Shown: positions 1 through 8,555, counted from the first letter of the stretch. The stretch is DNA of 64,000 nt from Cryobacterium sp. (GCA_019638935.1 JAHBSW010000005.1:1-64000), one strand, 5' to 3'. Program-made: numbers and translations. The notes: generated by a model from the sequence alone, not told the origin.

Positions 1-2
1 AA

Positions 3-3000
3 GTGCTCCCCGCTCACGCGGGGATGATCCCTGGTCGATCAGAAAGTTGTAACCGATGTCCGAGTGCTCCCCGCTCACGCGGGGATGATCCTCCTCCTGT
101 TTGGTCGCCTCCCGGATGGTCCGAGTGCTCCCCGCTCACGCGGGGATGATCCCGTGTGTGGGACGCGCAGCGGTGTGGTGGCGTTGTGCTCCCCGCTCAC
201 GCGGGGATGATCCCCTTCCCCGACACGATTCATGATCCGACTCAGCGTGCTCCCCGCTCACGCGGGGATGATCCGGTGCGGAAGTGAAAGAGCCGCTTTG
301 GTGCCCAGTGCTCCCCGCTCACGCGGGGATGATCCGTCATATCAAGAAACGTCATCGCAAAAGTCGGAGTGCTCCCCGCTCACGCGGGGATGATCCCCTA
401 CGTTCGATCGCGATCAGCTGCCGGCCGGCGTGCTCCCCGCTCACGCGGGGATGATCCGCGTTCCCGCAGATGGTGGGCGCATACTTCCTGGTGCTCCCCG
501 CTCACGCGGGGATGATCCCCATCCGCTCGCGTTCCAACGTCGCGCTACGCTGTGCTCCCCGCTCACGCGGGGATGATCCGTAGCCGCCGATGACGAGCAC
601 CAGCAGCACTCCCTCGATGAGGGTCAGTGCTCCCCGCTCACGCGGGGATGATCCGTGGGCGAGGCTGCCTTCCTCGAGCAGCTTGAGGTGCTCCCCGCTC
701 ACGCGGGGATGATCCGCTCAGCCGCCCAAGTCGATCGTGCTGCTCTGGGTGCTCCCCGCTCACGCGGGGATGATCCCGCGTCCCGCCATGTGTCGAGGCG
801 GAGCAGGTTGTGCTCCCCGCTCACGCGGGGATGATCCGATCAACAACGCTCAACAACAGACTTCTATAGAGTGCTCCCCGCTCACGCGGGGATGATCCCG
901 AGAGTTCTATCGCTAAAGTTGAACAAGTGAAGTGCTCCCCGCTCACGCGGGGATGATCCGCTTCCGCACGATCGGAGAAGTTGTGTTCTAACGTGCTCCC
1001 CGCTCACGCGGGGATGATCCCCCCCGATAATCTGCACCGGTCGGAGGCGGTGCGTGCTCCCCGCTCACGCGGGGATGATCCGTTGACCGATCTCCGACCG
1101 CAAACCGCGGATGTGTGCTCCCCGCTCACGCGGGGATGATCCCACGAGGGCCGCGCCTACTGCGAACGTCGCGGCGTGCTCCCCGCTCACGCGGGGATGA
1201 TCCGATGAAGTTATCGACTCCACCGGAGAACCCGACGTGCTCCCCGCTCACGCGGGGATGATCCGGAGACGCGTCGCGACGGCACTCGCTCGGCGGAGTG
1301 CTCCCCGCTCACGCGGGGATGATCCCTCGAAGTCGCGGTCGTCGGCTGTGGCGGTCGAGTGCTCCCCGCTCACGCGGGGATGATCCGCTCGGCAGCACGG
1401 GCAAACGCTGGTCCCGCGAGTGCTCCCCGCTCACGCGGGGATGATCCGCCGGGGACGGGTCCAAGAACACCAAGAACACCGTGCTCCCCGCTCACGCGGG
1501 GATGATCCCACCCGAAGGAGAAGACTGGTGGCACTCGTGAAGTGCTCCCCGCTCACGCGGGGATGATCCCTCTCTGCTCCGCAGTACGCCATTTTTCGAC
1601 GAGTGCTCCCCGCTCACGCGGGGATGATCCGCCGGGGGATGGGCGATTGTAGATGCTTGTGGGGTGCTCCCCGCTCACGCGGGGATGATCCGGGACGTGC
1701 GGATCGAGCTGGAGTGCCACGGCCGTGCTCCCCGCTCACGCGGGGATGATCCGCAGTCGTCCATGTCGGTGGTGAAGCCGAAGCAGTGCTCCCCGCTCAC
1801 GCGGGGATGATCCGGAGCTACACGACGCCCTCGGTCTCCCGTTTTAGTGCTCCCCGCTCACGCGGGGATGATCCTTCATGGACTTCGGAGAAGTTTTCGG
1901 ATCGGTCGTGCTCCCCGCTCACGCGGGGATGATCCCGAGCAGATACCTGTGCGCCCGAAGCACCTCCGGTGCTCCCCGCTCACGCGGGGATGATCCGCTG
2001 AACGCAAATATCGGCACGACAATTCCAAAGTGCTCCCCGCTCACGCGGGGATGATCCGGAGCAGGCTGGTGGGTGGCGCGACGTCTTGACGTGCTCCCCG
2101 CTCACGCGGGGATGATCCGGTCAGAACGACAGCGTAGAGGTCGGTTCCGATGTGCTCCCCGCTCACGCGGGGATGATCCCGCGACGGTGACGTGCCCCTG
2201 GTCACCCGCACCGTGCTCCCCGCTCACGCGGGGATGATCCCGGAACCGTAAGCTATCCGCTGAACGTTACCGGAGTGCTCCCCGCTCACGCGGGGATGAT
2301 CCGAATCCTCAAACTGGCACGGTTCGTGCTCTCAAGTGCTCCCCGCTCACGCGGGGATGATCCGCGGTCAAGCTCACCGAGCTTCACCGTCGCGGAGTGC
2401 TCCCCGCTCACGCGGGGATGATCCGCTCAGCGGAGTCCCCCGCGAATGGTTCATCGGGGTGCTCCCCGCTCACGCGGGGATGATCCGCGGCCTGGTGCCC
2501 GAACCCGAACCGATGCCCGGTGCTCCCCGCTCACGCGGGGATGATCCGGTGGCCATCACCACCAAGACCGCCCCGGTCAAGTGCTCCCCGCTCACGCGGG
2601 GATGATCCGGGGAAGCTGAAGCCCGGTCAAGCCGCTGAAGCGTGCTCCCCGCTCACGCCGGGATGATCCGGGATCCTTGCCGTGGCCCTTCAACCGCTGG
2701 ATGTGCTCCCCGCTCACGCGGGGATGATCCGCAGAACGCATGAATCGAAAGCCCGGTCTGGACGTGCTCCCCGCTCACGCGGGGATGATCCGCTCTCTGA
2801 CGCACTGATCCCGAAGTCGATGGCCGTGCTCCCCGCTCACGCGGGGATGATCCGCCCGTTGCCCGCCTCGGTCCCACGCCCTGAACGTGCTCCCCGCTCA
2901 CGCGGGGATGATCCGTTCTTCCCGACGAATGTCGTAATGCCCGACAAGTGCTCCCCGCTCACGCGGGGATGATCCCATGACCGTGCCGAACCGGCGCTAC

Positions 3001-3588
3001 GTGTCGACGTGCTCCCCGCTCACGCGGGGATGATCCGTCTCGAGCGTCGTGCGCGCCGTGGTCAGATCAGGTGCTCCCCGCTCACGCGGGGATGATCCGT
3101 GTGACGAGTTCGAGGCGGTCGTTTCGTGACCGTGCTCCCCGCTCACGCGGGGATGATCCGATCACGCCGACCAGGGCGAAGATGATGCCGAGGTGCTCCC
3201 CGCTCACGCGGGGATGATCCGGCACTGCAGGCGCGTCTGTTCGGGATGCAGAAGTGCTCCCCGCTCACGCGGGGATGATCCCTGTCGTCGACCAGCGGGG
3301 GGGGTCGTCCTGGGCGGTGCTCCCCGCTCACGCGGGGATGATCCGCAGACGGGGCCGGGCGCGAGCTTGCCGGGGTGGTGCTCCCCGCTCACGCGGGGAT
3401 GATCCTACCCCCGAGCGCGCAGCGAAACGAAAAGCGTAGTGCTCCCCGCTCACGCGGGGATGATCCGTAGCCGCGACAGACGGTCACCGCCTGGGTGACG
3501 TGCTCCCCGCTCACGCGGGGATGATCCCTTATGGAATTTCCATAATTTGACAACTCGACGGTGCTTCCCGCTCACGCGGGGATGATCC
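3..3588 (+). CRISPR. Type I-E CRISPR array, 59 repeats in view
   Basis: A 28-bp repeat beginning GTGCTCCCCGC and ending GGGGATGATCC recurs 59 times, with a six-base-pair stem (CCCCGC/GCGGGG) and a TCAC loop. Sequence and orientation match the E. coli type I-E repeat, so the array should be transcribed left to right and processed by a Cas6e-like nuclease. Spacers are 33 nt except one of 47 nt (580-626), four of 34 nt (ending 2274, 2458, 2825, 3070) and one of 35 nt (3282-3316). The repeat at 2642 has one substitution and the last repeat at 3561 has one in the stem, as expected of a trailer end. Leader and cas genes must lie to the left, outside the window. No spacer target can be assigned from the sequence alone. 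Confidence 0.98.
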
Positions 3589-3686
3589 GTGGCCGTGCGA
3601 GCACGCCCACGATGAAACTCCGACGCCCGAGCGACCGAAACTCGAGATTCGGGTGACCGCTCCGTCCACAGAGAGCGAGACCACCA

Positions 3687-4039
3687 ATGCCTAAGCGTAT
3701 TCAGATGTCCCCTCAGCACCATTGGCGTTCTGAGCACCCCGACGCGGTGATCGTGACCCGAACATCGAAGTGGGGCAATCCGCACAAGGCGGGTGACGAC
3801 TCGGGGTTCTACGGCATCGCACTCGATCGTGATACGGCCGCGCTCTACGTCCATTCCGATCTCATCGACAACGACGGACTCTGGTGGGAAGCGAGAGGCT
3901 GCTACTTGACCGTCAATGACGTGCGTGCCGAGCTCGCTGGCCGAGACCTGGCCTGCTGGTGCCCTTTACCGGCTTCGGTGAGCCTGACATCTATCACGGC
4001 ACGGTGCTGCTCGAGGTCGCGAACTGCGGTGCGGAATAA
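3687..4039 (+). pseudogene. DUF4326 protein, frameshifted
   Basis: The reading frame opens with MPKRIQMS and carries the hallmarks of DUF4326 proteins, which are common on phages and mobile elements: an R-T-S-K-W-G-N-P stretch near residue 30 and an L-A-C-W-C-P-L block near residue 90. Straight after CWCPL the frame is lost. The expected family C-terminus (EPDIYHGTVLLEVANCGAE and a stop at 4037-4039) continues in another frame, so one indel lies near 3960-3980. A purine-rich ribosome-binding site (GAGAGCGAG) precedes the ATG. The family's function is unknown. It lies 98 bp beyond the CRISPR trailer at the head of a decayed strip. A programmed frameshift is less likely than plain decay, given the broken fragments that follow. 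Confidence 0.7.
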
Positions 4040-4986
4040 ACGGATTACCCCCCTCATCATGACTGACGTCCCGGCCGACACTGTCGCCGTCGTCCTGCTG
4101 CGACGCGCGTTAGACGGGGCACTTGAAGCTCAACACGCAAGACAACAGGCTCCTGGCGGCCCGCTGACGCTCTGACCAAACCGAGGCGCGTGCCGACGAC
4201 GACACCGGGGACTGGTTGCGCGTCCATATCGAAACCCACCCATCGCTGCTGACGATGCTTGAGGCGAGGATCTCCACCCGTGGCGAGTCACCTTCGAGCG
4301 ACCCGAGACCACCGATAGACATGGAGGCTTTCGAGCTGGAACGCGACATGCGCGCCACTCTCCGCTCATGGAGCGAAGCGCTCGAGTTTCACAACGACTA
4401 CCGACCGCAATTCGACCCTGGTTCGTTGCACACGTCACCGCAATCCGAACAGGCAAGATCACCGAAACTGCCGATCACACTGTCACCGGCATAGTGACAG
4501 GTTGGGTCAAGCGCATCGAAATCAAGTTCGGCCCTCCAAAGAAAAGTGAATGGACAGAACCATGTCCCGGATTCCACACCACTTACGACGGCGAGGGGAA
4601 CACGGTCAGTAACGCCGGTCTCGCGCTCGCCGTGTTGTGGTGAACGATGATGTCAGATTCGCGATCGAGCTGAACGTCACCCGACTCGTTGCGGAGTACG
4701 CTGTCTGTCACACAAGGTGGGCGGGCGAGCGTGGACTTGTGCAGTTTCGGTACAACACCGACGTGATGGAGTATGGAAGACGTATCGCGTCGGCAACGCG
4801 ACGAAGAGTTTCTGCGACATGCCGTGAATCCGGTTGTTGAGGCCGCCCCGAATACATCGGTGGAGGCGGTATCGTAGGGAGCGTCACGGGTGTGCCATCA
4901 GAACCGGCAGCCCGTTTCGTGATTCTTCCTGGTGCCCGTCCACACCATGTAACGCATTCCGCGACGGCGTGAGCACGGGGAAGCTT
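4040..4986 (+). other. Decayed coding strip without an intact gene
   Basis: This stretch has coding-like plus-strand pieces that switch frame repeatedly: a piece starting ATGACTGACGTCCC at 4060, a piece around 4216-4490 (reading HIETHPSLLTMLEARIS), one around 4440-4643 (reading GWVKRIEIKFGPP) and one around 4637-4860. None has a full domain that I recognise. Read together they look like one or more phage- or plasmid-type genes broken by several indels and stops. No transposase and no clear terminal repeats are visible. Confidence 0.45.
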
Positions 4987-5166
4987 TCAACGGCTCGCGC
5001 TAATGATCCGGTGTACTTGCATTGCCGACAACCCAATGTGTTTAGCGATGTGCGTGACCGGTACCCCGCCCGCTTTCGCGTCCACGATGAGCTGATCCCG
5101 TTCCCGCAGCAACTCGTCTCGCCTTGCCGCGTTCTTGCGCAGCTTCTCTGGCCAGTTATCGGCCAC
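4987..5166 (-). CDS. Small helix-turn-helix protein, 59 aa
   Basis: A GTG-started frame encodes a charged N-terminal helix (EKLRKNAARRDELLRERDQ, residues 7-25) followed by a helix-turn-helix of the sigma-region-4/resolvase type (residues 34-55, VTHIAKHIGLSAMQVHRII). Proteins with this build are common on actinobacterial phages and plasmids and are presumed DNA-binding regulators; that role is inferred. The GTG is the only possible start because an in-frame TAG lies just upstream. It overlaps the end of the membrane-peptide gene at 5156-5257 by 11 nt, which suggests translational coupling. It is the third gene of a minus-strand micro-operon next to the CRISPR trailer. Confidence 0.6.
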   Translation of the reverse strand: MADNWPEKLRKNAARRDELLRERDQLIVDAKAGGVPVTHIAKHIGLSAMQVHRIISASR

Positions 5167-5257
5167 GGTTGCGAACCGCTAGCACGAGCGCGATCACAGC
5201 AATGACCAGTGCGGCACCGGAGACGATGCCGGTGACTACTCCGAGCAGTGTGTCCAT
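5156..5257 (-). CDS. One-helix membrane peptide, 33 aa
   Basis: The frame begins MDTLLGVVTGIVSG, continues with a run of about 20 hydrophobic residues and ends with a basic tail (RNRGR), as expected of a single transmembrane helix with its C-terminus in the cytoplasm. A good ribosome-binding site (GGACGGAG) ends six nt before the ATG. The gene follows a similar peptide gene (5328-5423) and overlaps the HTH gene (4987-5166). No family is recognised. Function is unknown: a type I-like toxin, a holin-like peptide or a membrane anchor are all possible. Confidence 0.5.
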   Translation of the reverse strand: MDTLLGVVTGIVSGAALVIAVIALVLAVRNRGR

Positions 5258-5327
5258 GATGGGCTCCGTCCTACAATTGTGGGAGGTTGGCTCCCGATGT
5301 AATTTGTCTACCTTGGGAGCCTCACCT

Positions 5328-5423
5328 CTAGCGTCGGTCGTTGCGTTGCCGCTTGGCGACTTGCCAGAGGAATACCGCGGTGAGGAGGTTCACCGCTGCG
5401 GTTAGGGATCCGATGATTTCCAC
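5328..5423 (-). CDS. One-helix membrane peptide, 31 aa
   Basis: A GTG start follows a strong ribosome-binding site (GGGAGGAGGG, five nt away). The peptide begins MEIIGSLTAAVNLL, has one hydrophobic helix of about 18 residues and ends in a very basic tail (KRQRNDRR). It heads the minus-strand micro-operon. The 70 nt separating it from the next peptide contain a seven-base-pair inverted repeat (GGCTCCC/GGGAGCC). Its 5' region contains the stray CRISPR-like repeat at 5461-5488. No homologue is recognised and function is unknown. Confidence 0.5.
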   Translation of the reverse strand: MEIIGSLTAAVNLLTAVFLWQVAKRQRNDRR

Positions 5424-5460
5424 CGGTTCCCTCCTCCCTGTCCGGGTATCTCCCGAACAA

Positions 5461-5488
5461 GTACTCCCCGCTCGCACGGGGATGATTC
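5461..5488 (+). repeat. Stray degenerate CRISPR repeat
   Basis: This 28-nt segment matches the array repeat at 24 of 28 positions and in the same orientation, with changes at repeat positions 3, 14, 16 and 27. One change breaks the innermost stem pair. It lies 1,872 nt past the last array repeat with no second copy nearby. It is most simply a relic of a longer ancestral array. It also falls in the 5' region of the minus-strand membrane-peptide operon. Confidence 0.75.
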
Positions 5489-5905
5489 GCCAACGAAACT
5501 GGTGAGATTGGGCTCAGCCTAATAATGCTTCGACTCGTCTCTCTCTAGATCCCTCATGGCGAAACAATTCTCCAAGATTCCCAATCGATGGCAATCCATC
5601 GTCACCATGCTGGCTCTGCCGCGTGCGTGTGTATCCAGGTGGAATTTTGCGCCTTGCTTGCACGACCGGAACACAACCACGGGCTACGTTGGTTGACTTT
5701 AGCCCAATACTTAGACGGTTCCCCAAACGCGCGCCTCGACCGCCGAGCGGCAACAAATGGACAGTTGCATGTCACTCGCACTACGGATTGCCACAGCTCG
5801 TGGCGTCCCTCAGGCCACGAACGTACCAAGGTGCCTATGATTGAACAGCATTGCAGTGCAGCCAGAAACAAACGAAACACACGCACCACAGAAAGCGAGC
5901 CCGCC
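5489..5905. other. Intergenic, no gene recognised
   Basis: No reading frame here combines a ribosome-binding site, plausible codon use and a recognisable domain. The sequence appears less GC-rich than the conserved chromosome to its right. It separates the accessory strip from the conserved genes starting with the YegP-like gene. Confidence 0.4.
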
Positions 5906-6088
5906 ATGGCTGGTAAATGGGAACTGTACACCGACAAGGGCGGCGAGTACCGCTTCCGCCTCAAGGCGGGCAACGGCGAGATCATCGCCCTCTCGTCCGA
6001 GAGCTACACCTCGAAGTCAGGCGCTCTGAACGGAATCGACTCGATTCGCCGCAACGCCGACTCCGAGATCGTCGAGACCGACAAGTAG
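5906..6088 (+). CDS. YegP/DUF1508 family protein, 60 aa
   Basis: The short protein starts MAGKWELYTDKGGEYRFRLK and contains the DUF1508 pattern (F-R-L-K-A-x-N-G-E-I-I, then S-E-S-Y-x-S-K-x-x-A-x-x-G-I-x-S-I-R). This unit occurs once here, where E. coli YegP has two. The fold is known from structural genomics but the role is unknown. The frame extends further upstream, but the ATG at 5906 was chosen because the domain starts directly after it and a purine-rich GAAAGCGAG precedes it. Confidence 0.85.
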   Translation: MAGKWELYTDKGGEYRFRLKAGNGEIIALSSESYTSKSGALNGIDSIRRNADSEIVETDK

Positions 6089-6091
6089 CGG

Positions 6092-6367
6092 TCAGCGCGG
6101 GTCGCGGTCGAGGATCGCGGCCCGCAGCCTCTCGGGCCTGACACGCCACTGCGCGTGCTTGACCCCGTCGATCAACAGCACGGGGATCTGCTCCCAGTAC
6201 TGCTCGTAGAGCGACTCGTCGTCGAGGATCGAGAGGTGCTCGACCGTGACGTTCGGAGCATCCTGAACCTCGCCCAGCTCATCGAGCACCTGCGCGACCA
6301 CGCCGTCGACCACGTCGCAGAGGTGGCACTCCGGCTTTCCGATGAGGGTGAGTCGAACGTCGGGCAT
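6092..6367 (-). CDS. Glutaredoxin-like thiol-disulfide protein
   Basis: This 91-residue protein has a thioredoxin fold with the redox pair C-H-L-C at residues 14-17 just after the first beta strand, and a cis-proline segment (Q-I-P-V-L-L-I-D-G) near residue 60. Such proteins are thought to reduce disulfides in the cytoplasm. It belongs to the DUF836 glutaredoxin family and is transcribed divergently from the HAD gene. The same pairing of a small thioredoxin-like gene with a SerB1-like HAD gene occurs in mycobacteria. Confidence 0.85.
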   Translation of the reverse strand: MPDVRLTLIGKPECHLCDVVDGVVAQVLDELGEVQDAPNVTVEHLSILDDESLYEQYWEQIPVLLIDGVKHAQWRVRPERLRAAILDRDPR

Positions 6368-6414
6368 CCGTCAAGCCTAAAACGAGAAACACCCCGCTCG
6401 CCGCATCCCCTAGC

Positions 6415-7176
6415 ATGGGCGGGATGCGTTCTGAGAAACGAGAGCCCAGCGCTGGGCCCAGCGATCCACCGGTGATCGCCTTCTTTGACGTAGACAACAC
6501 CCTGCTTCGCGGCGCGAGCCTCTTCCACATCGGTCGTGGAGCGTTCCGCCGTCGCCTCATCACGCTCGGCGACATCCTCAGTTTCGGCTGGAAGCAGCTG
6601 CGCTTCATCGCCGTCGGCGAGAACCACCGTCACCTCGAGACGGTGCGCGAGCGCGCGCTCGAGCTCGCGGGCGGACACTCCGTCGCCGAGCTCGAGAAAC
6701 TCGCCAACGAGGTCTACGACCGCTACATCGAACCCAAGCTGTGGCCCGAAACCGTCGCGCTCACCAAGGAGCACCTCAGCCAGGGGCACCGCGTCGTGCT
6801 CGTCACCGCCACACCCGAGGTGATCGCCAAGATCATCGCCGACCGGCTCCAGCTGACGGATGCCCTGGGCACCCGAATCGAGGTCGTCGACGGCCTGCTC
6901 ACGGGACACATCGACGGCCACGTACTCCACGCCGAGCACAAAGCGGTCGCCGCGAGAGAGTACGCGGGGAACGCCGGTGTGAGCCTCGAGGACTGCTGGG
7001 CGTACACCGACTCGCGCAACGACATCCCGCTGCTCGAACTCGTCGGCAACCGCATCGTCGTCAACCCCGACAAGGCGCTCGAGCGCTACGCCAAGGCGCG
7101 CGGCTGGCGAATCATGCAGCTTCACCCGCGCAGCATCCGTCAGGCTCGAAAAGCCGTTCGCAAAGCAGCCGGTTAA
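6415..7176 (+). CDS. HAD-IB family hydrolase (SerB1-like)
   Basis: The 253-residue protein carries HAD motif I (F-F-D-V-D-N-T-L-L) with the nucleophile and acid Asp at residues 25 and 27, and the motif III/IV region (A-Y-T-D-S-R-N-D-I-P-L-L) near residue 200. It matches the HAD-IB subfamily, in which phosphoserine phosphatases and related small-molecule phosphatases occur; the substrate cannot be told from sequence. An ATG at 6424 is an alternative start and has a GGGCGGG directly before it. The neighbours (glutaredoxin, bS22, excisionase-type HTH, proC) resemble a conserved actinobacterial block. Confidence 0.85.
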   Translation: MGGMRSEKREPSAGPSDPPVIAFFDVDNTLLRGASLFHIGRGAFRRRLITLGDILSFGWKQLRFIAVGENHRHLETVRERALELAGGHSVAELEKLANEVYDRYIEPKLWPETVALTKEHLSQGHRVVLVTATPEVIAKIIADRLQLTDALGTRIEVVDGLLTGHIDGHVLHAEHKAVAAREYAGNAGVSLEDCWAYTDSRNDIPLLELVGNRIVVNPDKALERYAKARGWRIMQLHPRSIRQARKAVRKAAG

Positions 7177-7235
7177 CGACAAAGCGCCAGGCAGAGCCTG
7201 ACGCTGTCGTGCTGGTCGCTTCTTCTACGCTGTGC

Positions 7236-7334
7236 TTACTTCTTGTTGCGACGCTGGTGGCGGGTCTTGCGAAGCAGCTTGCGGTGCTTCTTCTTCGCCA
7301 TGCGCTTGCGGCGCTTCTTGATTACGGAGCCCAT
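7236..7334 (-). CDS. 30S ribosomal protein bS22
   Basis: This 32-residue, almost wholly basic protein begins [19 protein letters not shown] and ends in RRNKK. It is the AURKAIP1/COX24-domain protein found as bS22 on actinobacterial 30S subunits. A ribosome-binding site (GAGGTAG) lies just upstream of the ATG. It is easily missed because of its size. The excisionase-type HTH gene lies upstream on the same strand, as in mycobacteria (the Rv0500A-Rv0500B pair). Confidence 0.95.
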   Translation of the reverse strand: MGSVIKKRRKRMAKKKHRKLLRKTRHQRRNKK

Positions 7335-7491
7335 AACTACCTCACTGATTCTGATACGGACGACCGGGTCCGTTCAGAACCACGGGAAACTACATCGGAT
7401 AAGTCTAGCGGATGCTGCTAGGGGTGCTGGTTTCGAGACGATTCCGCTTCGCGTCCCGACGCCCGGGACGGGCGTCGGCGCTGGCGTCGCG

Positions 7492-7515
7492 GCGAAGGCC
7501 AGAAATGGCCTTCGC
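7492..7515. terminator. Perfect hairpin with GAAA tetraloop
   Basis: Ten-base-pair arms (GCGAAGGCCA/TGGCCTTCGC) enclose a GAAA loop between the HTH gene and bS22. There is no U-tract. The left flank (GTCGGCGCTGGCG) also precedes the hairpin at 31260-31283, so this is one copy of a repeat family that may act as a terminator or mRNA stabiliser. Confidence 0.6.
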
Positions 7516-7549
7516 TCCAGTGCTCCAGCGCGCTCAACCAGCGAGATCG

Positions 7550-7774
7550 TCAGCCGACCGAGCGGCCCTGCTCGTCGAGATCATGGTGACCCACGGCACC
7601 CGTGCTGATCGCGGCCTGGACCGCCGACTCGGGCACGCGAAACGAGCGCCCGAAGCGGATCGCGGGCAGCTCTCCCGCGTGCACCATGCGGTAGATCGTC
7701 ATCTTCGAGACGCGCATCATGTCCGCGACCTCCGCCACCGTGAGAAACCTCACGTCGGAAAGCTCACTGACCAT
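7550..7774 (-). CDS. Excisionase-type HTH protein (BldC-like)
   Basis: The 74-residue protein has a MerR/excisionase-type winged HTH from residue 10 to 58 (F-L-T-V-A-E-V-A-D-M-M-R-V-S, then T-I-Y-R-M-V and G-R-S-F-R-V-P). Such single-domain proteins bind DNA as regulators in Actinobacteria; BldC is the best-known relative. It sits directly upstream of bS22 on the same strand, the arrangement seen in mycobacteria, which supports a chromosomal rather than phage role. Confidence 0.85.
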   Translation of the reverse strand: MVSELSDVRFLTVAEVADMMRVSKMTIYRMVHAGELPAIRFGRSFRVPESAVQAAISTGAVGHHDLDEQGRSVG

Positions 7775-7925
7775 CGGACTACCCCCGGAGTGCGCCGCTG
7801 CACCTGGCGAGCGACGACATTGTTCACCTGGTGCTGTGACCAGTGTGACTGATGTGAAAACCGAATACTAAAGTTTCCTGAGAGCACTCTAGGGGCAGGT
7901 GTGACAGATTGTCTACTCCCCCCTT

Positions 7926-8462
7926 CTAGTCCTCCCCGCGTGCGAACCGTTCCTTGAGAGGTCGGATGACGCGCTTGTCGACGTTGGACGCGACATCGTC
8001 GATGACCGCGCGCACCTGGTGCGAGGCATCCGCCACCGTGCGACCGACCACGGCTCCCGCGTCGCCCGCGTGGTCGAGCGACTCCGCAACCTTGCGCAAC
8101 GGCGTCGGCAACTCGGAGCCAGCCCATGCGGCGAAAACCGTGTGCGCACCCGCACCGTCATCGGCGGCACCCTCGCCCGAGTTCACGAATGGAACCAGCC
8201 AACCGGCCAACTCATCGAGTGGTTCGGGGTTGAGCCGGTAGAAACGGTGCTGTCCCTCTTCGCGCACGGTCACGAGCTTCGCCTCGCGCAAGACCTTGAG
8301 GTGCTTCGACACGGTCGGCTGGGTGAGCCCGAGGGCATCGACGAGCGAGCCCACGCTCACGTCACCATGCTCGTCTGCGGGGTCGGCGAAGTGCTCGAGC
8401 AGGCGCTGCAAAAGCTCACGCCTCGTCGAGTCCGCCACGACGTCGAAGATGTCTGCCATCAC
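7926..8462 (-). CDS. ArsR-family transcriptional regulator
   Basis: The 178-residue protein begins MMADIFDVVADSTRRELLQ, the standard start of ArsR/SmtB winged-helix regulators. Its recognition helix region (G-L-T-Q-P-T-V-S-K-H-L-K-V-L-R) is near residues 48-62 and its wing (E-E-G-Q-H-R-F-Y-R-L) near 73-82. No cysteine metal-binding motif is visible, so the signal is probably not a metal. A C-terminal tail of about 80 residues, rich in A, V and D, is not recognised. It is divergent from trkH, with 93 nt between, and may regulate it. Confidence 0.85.
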   Translation of the reverse strand: MMADIFDVVADSTRRELLQRLLEHFADPADEHGDVSVGSLVDALGLTQPTVSKHLKVLREAKLVTVREEGQHRFYRLNPEPLDELAGWLVPFVNSGEGAADDGAGAHTVFAAWAGSELPTPLRKVAESLDHAGDAGAVVGRTVADASHQVRAVIDDVASNVDKRVIRPLKERFARGED

Positions 8463-8555
8463 TACAGGCTACTTGGCCTTGCTGAGGAGTACCATGACAA
8501 GCTGTTGCTCGCACTGGTCCACGATCATCCAACGTCGACAGCCGAAGGGGATGGG

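Noticed and set aside
502..3854. Open frames in the CRISPR array reading PAHAGMIR or SSPRERGA repeats
   Set aside because: They are translations of the repeat-spacer units on either strand, a well-known artefact, and have no ribosome-binding sites.
4834..5205. A 123-codon plus-strand frame
   Set aside because: It is antisense to the HTH gene (4987-5166), whose product has a recognisable fold, while this one has none.
3589..5905. Insertion sequence or integrase
   Set aside because: No transposase or integrase motif, terminal inverted repeats or target duplication could be found, so only a generic decayed segment is reported.
6172..7182. Long minus-strand frame opposite the HAD gene
   Set aside because: It mirrors the codon structure of the HAD gene in GC-rich DNA and contains no domain; the HAD product has all family motifs.
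8019..8555. Extended N-terminus of the TrkH frame
   Set aside because: It is antisense to the ArsR gene, and the TrkH family starts at the ATG at 8556.
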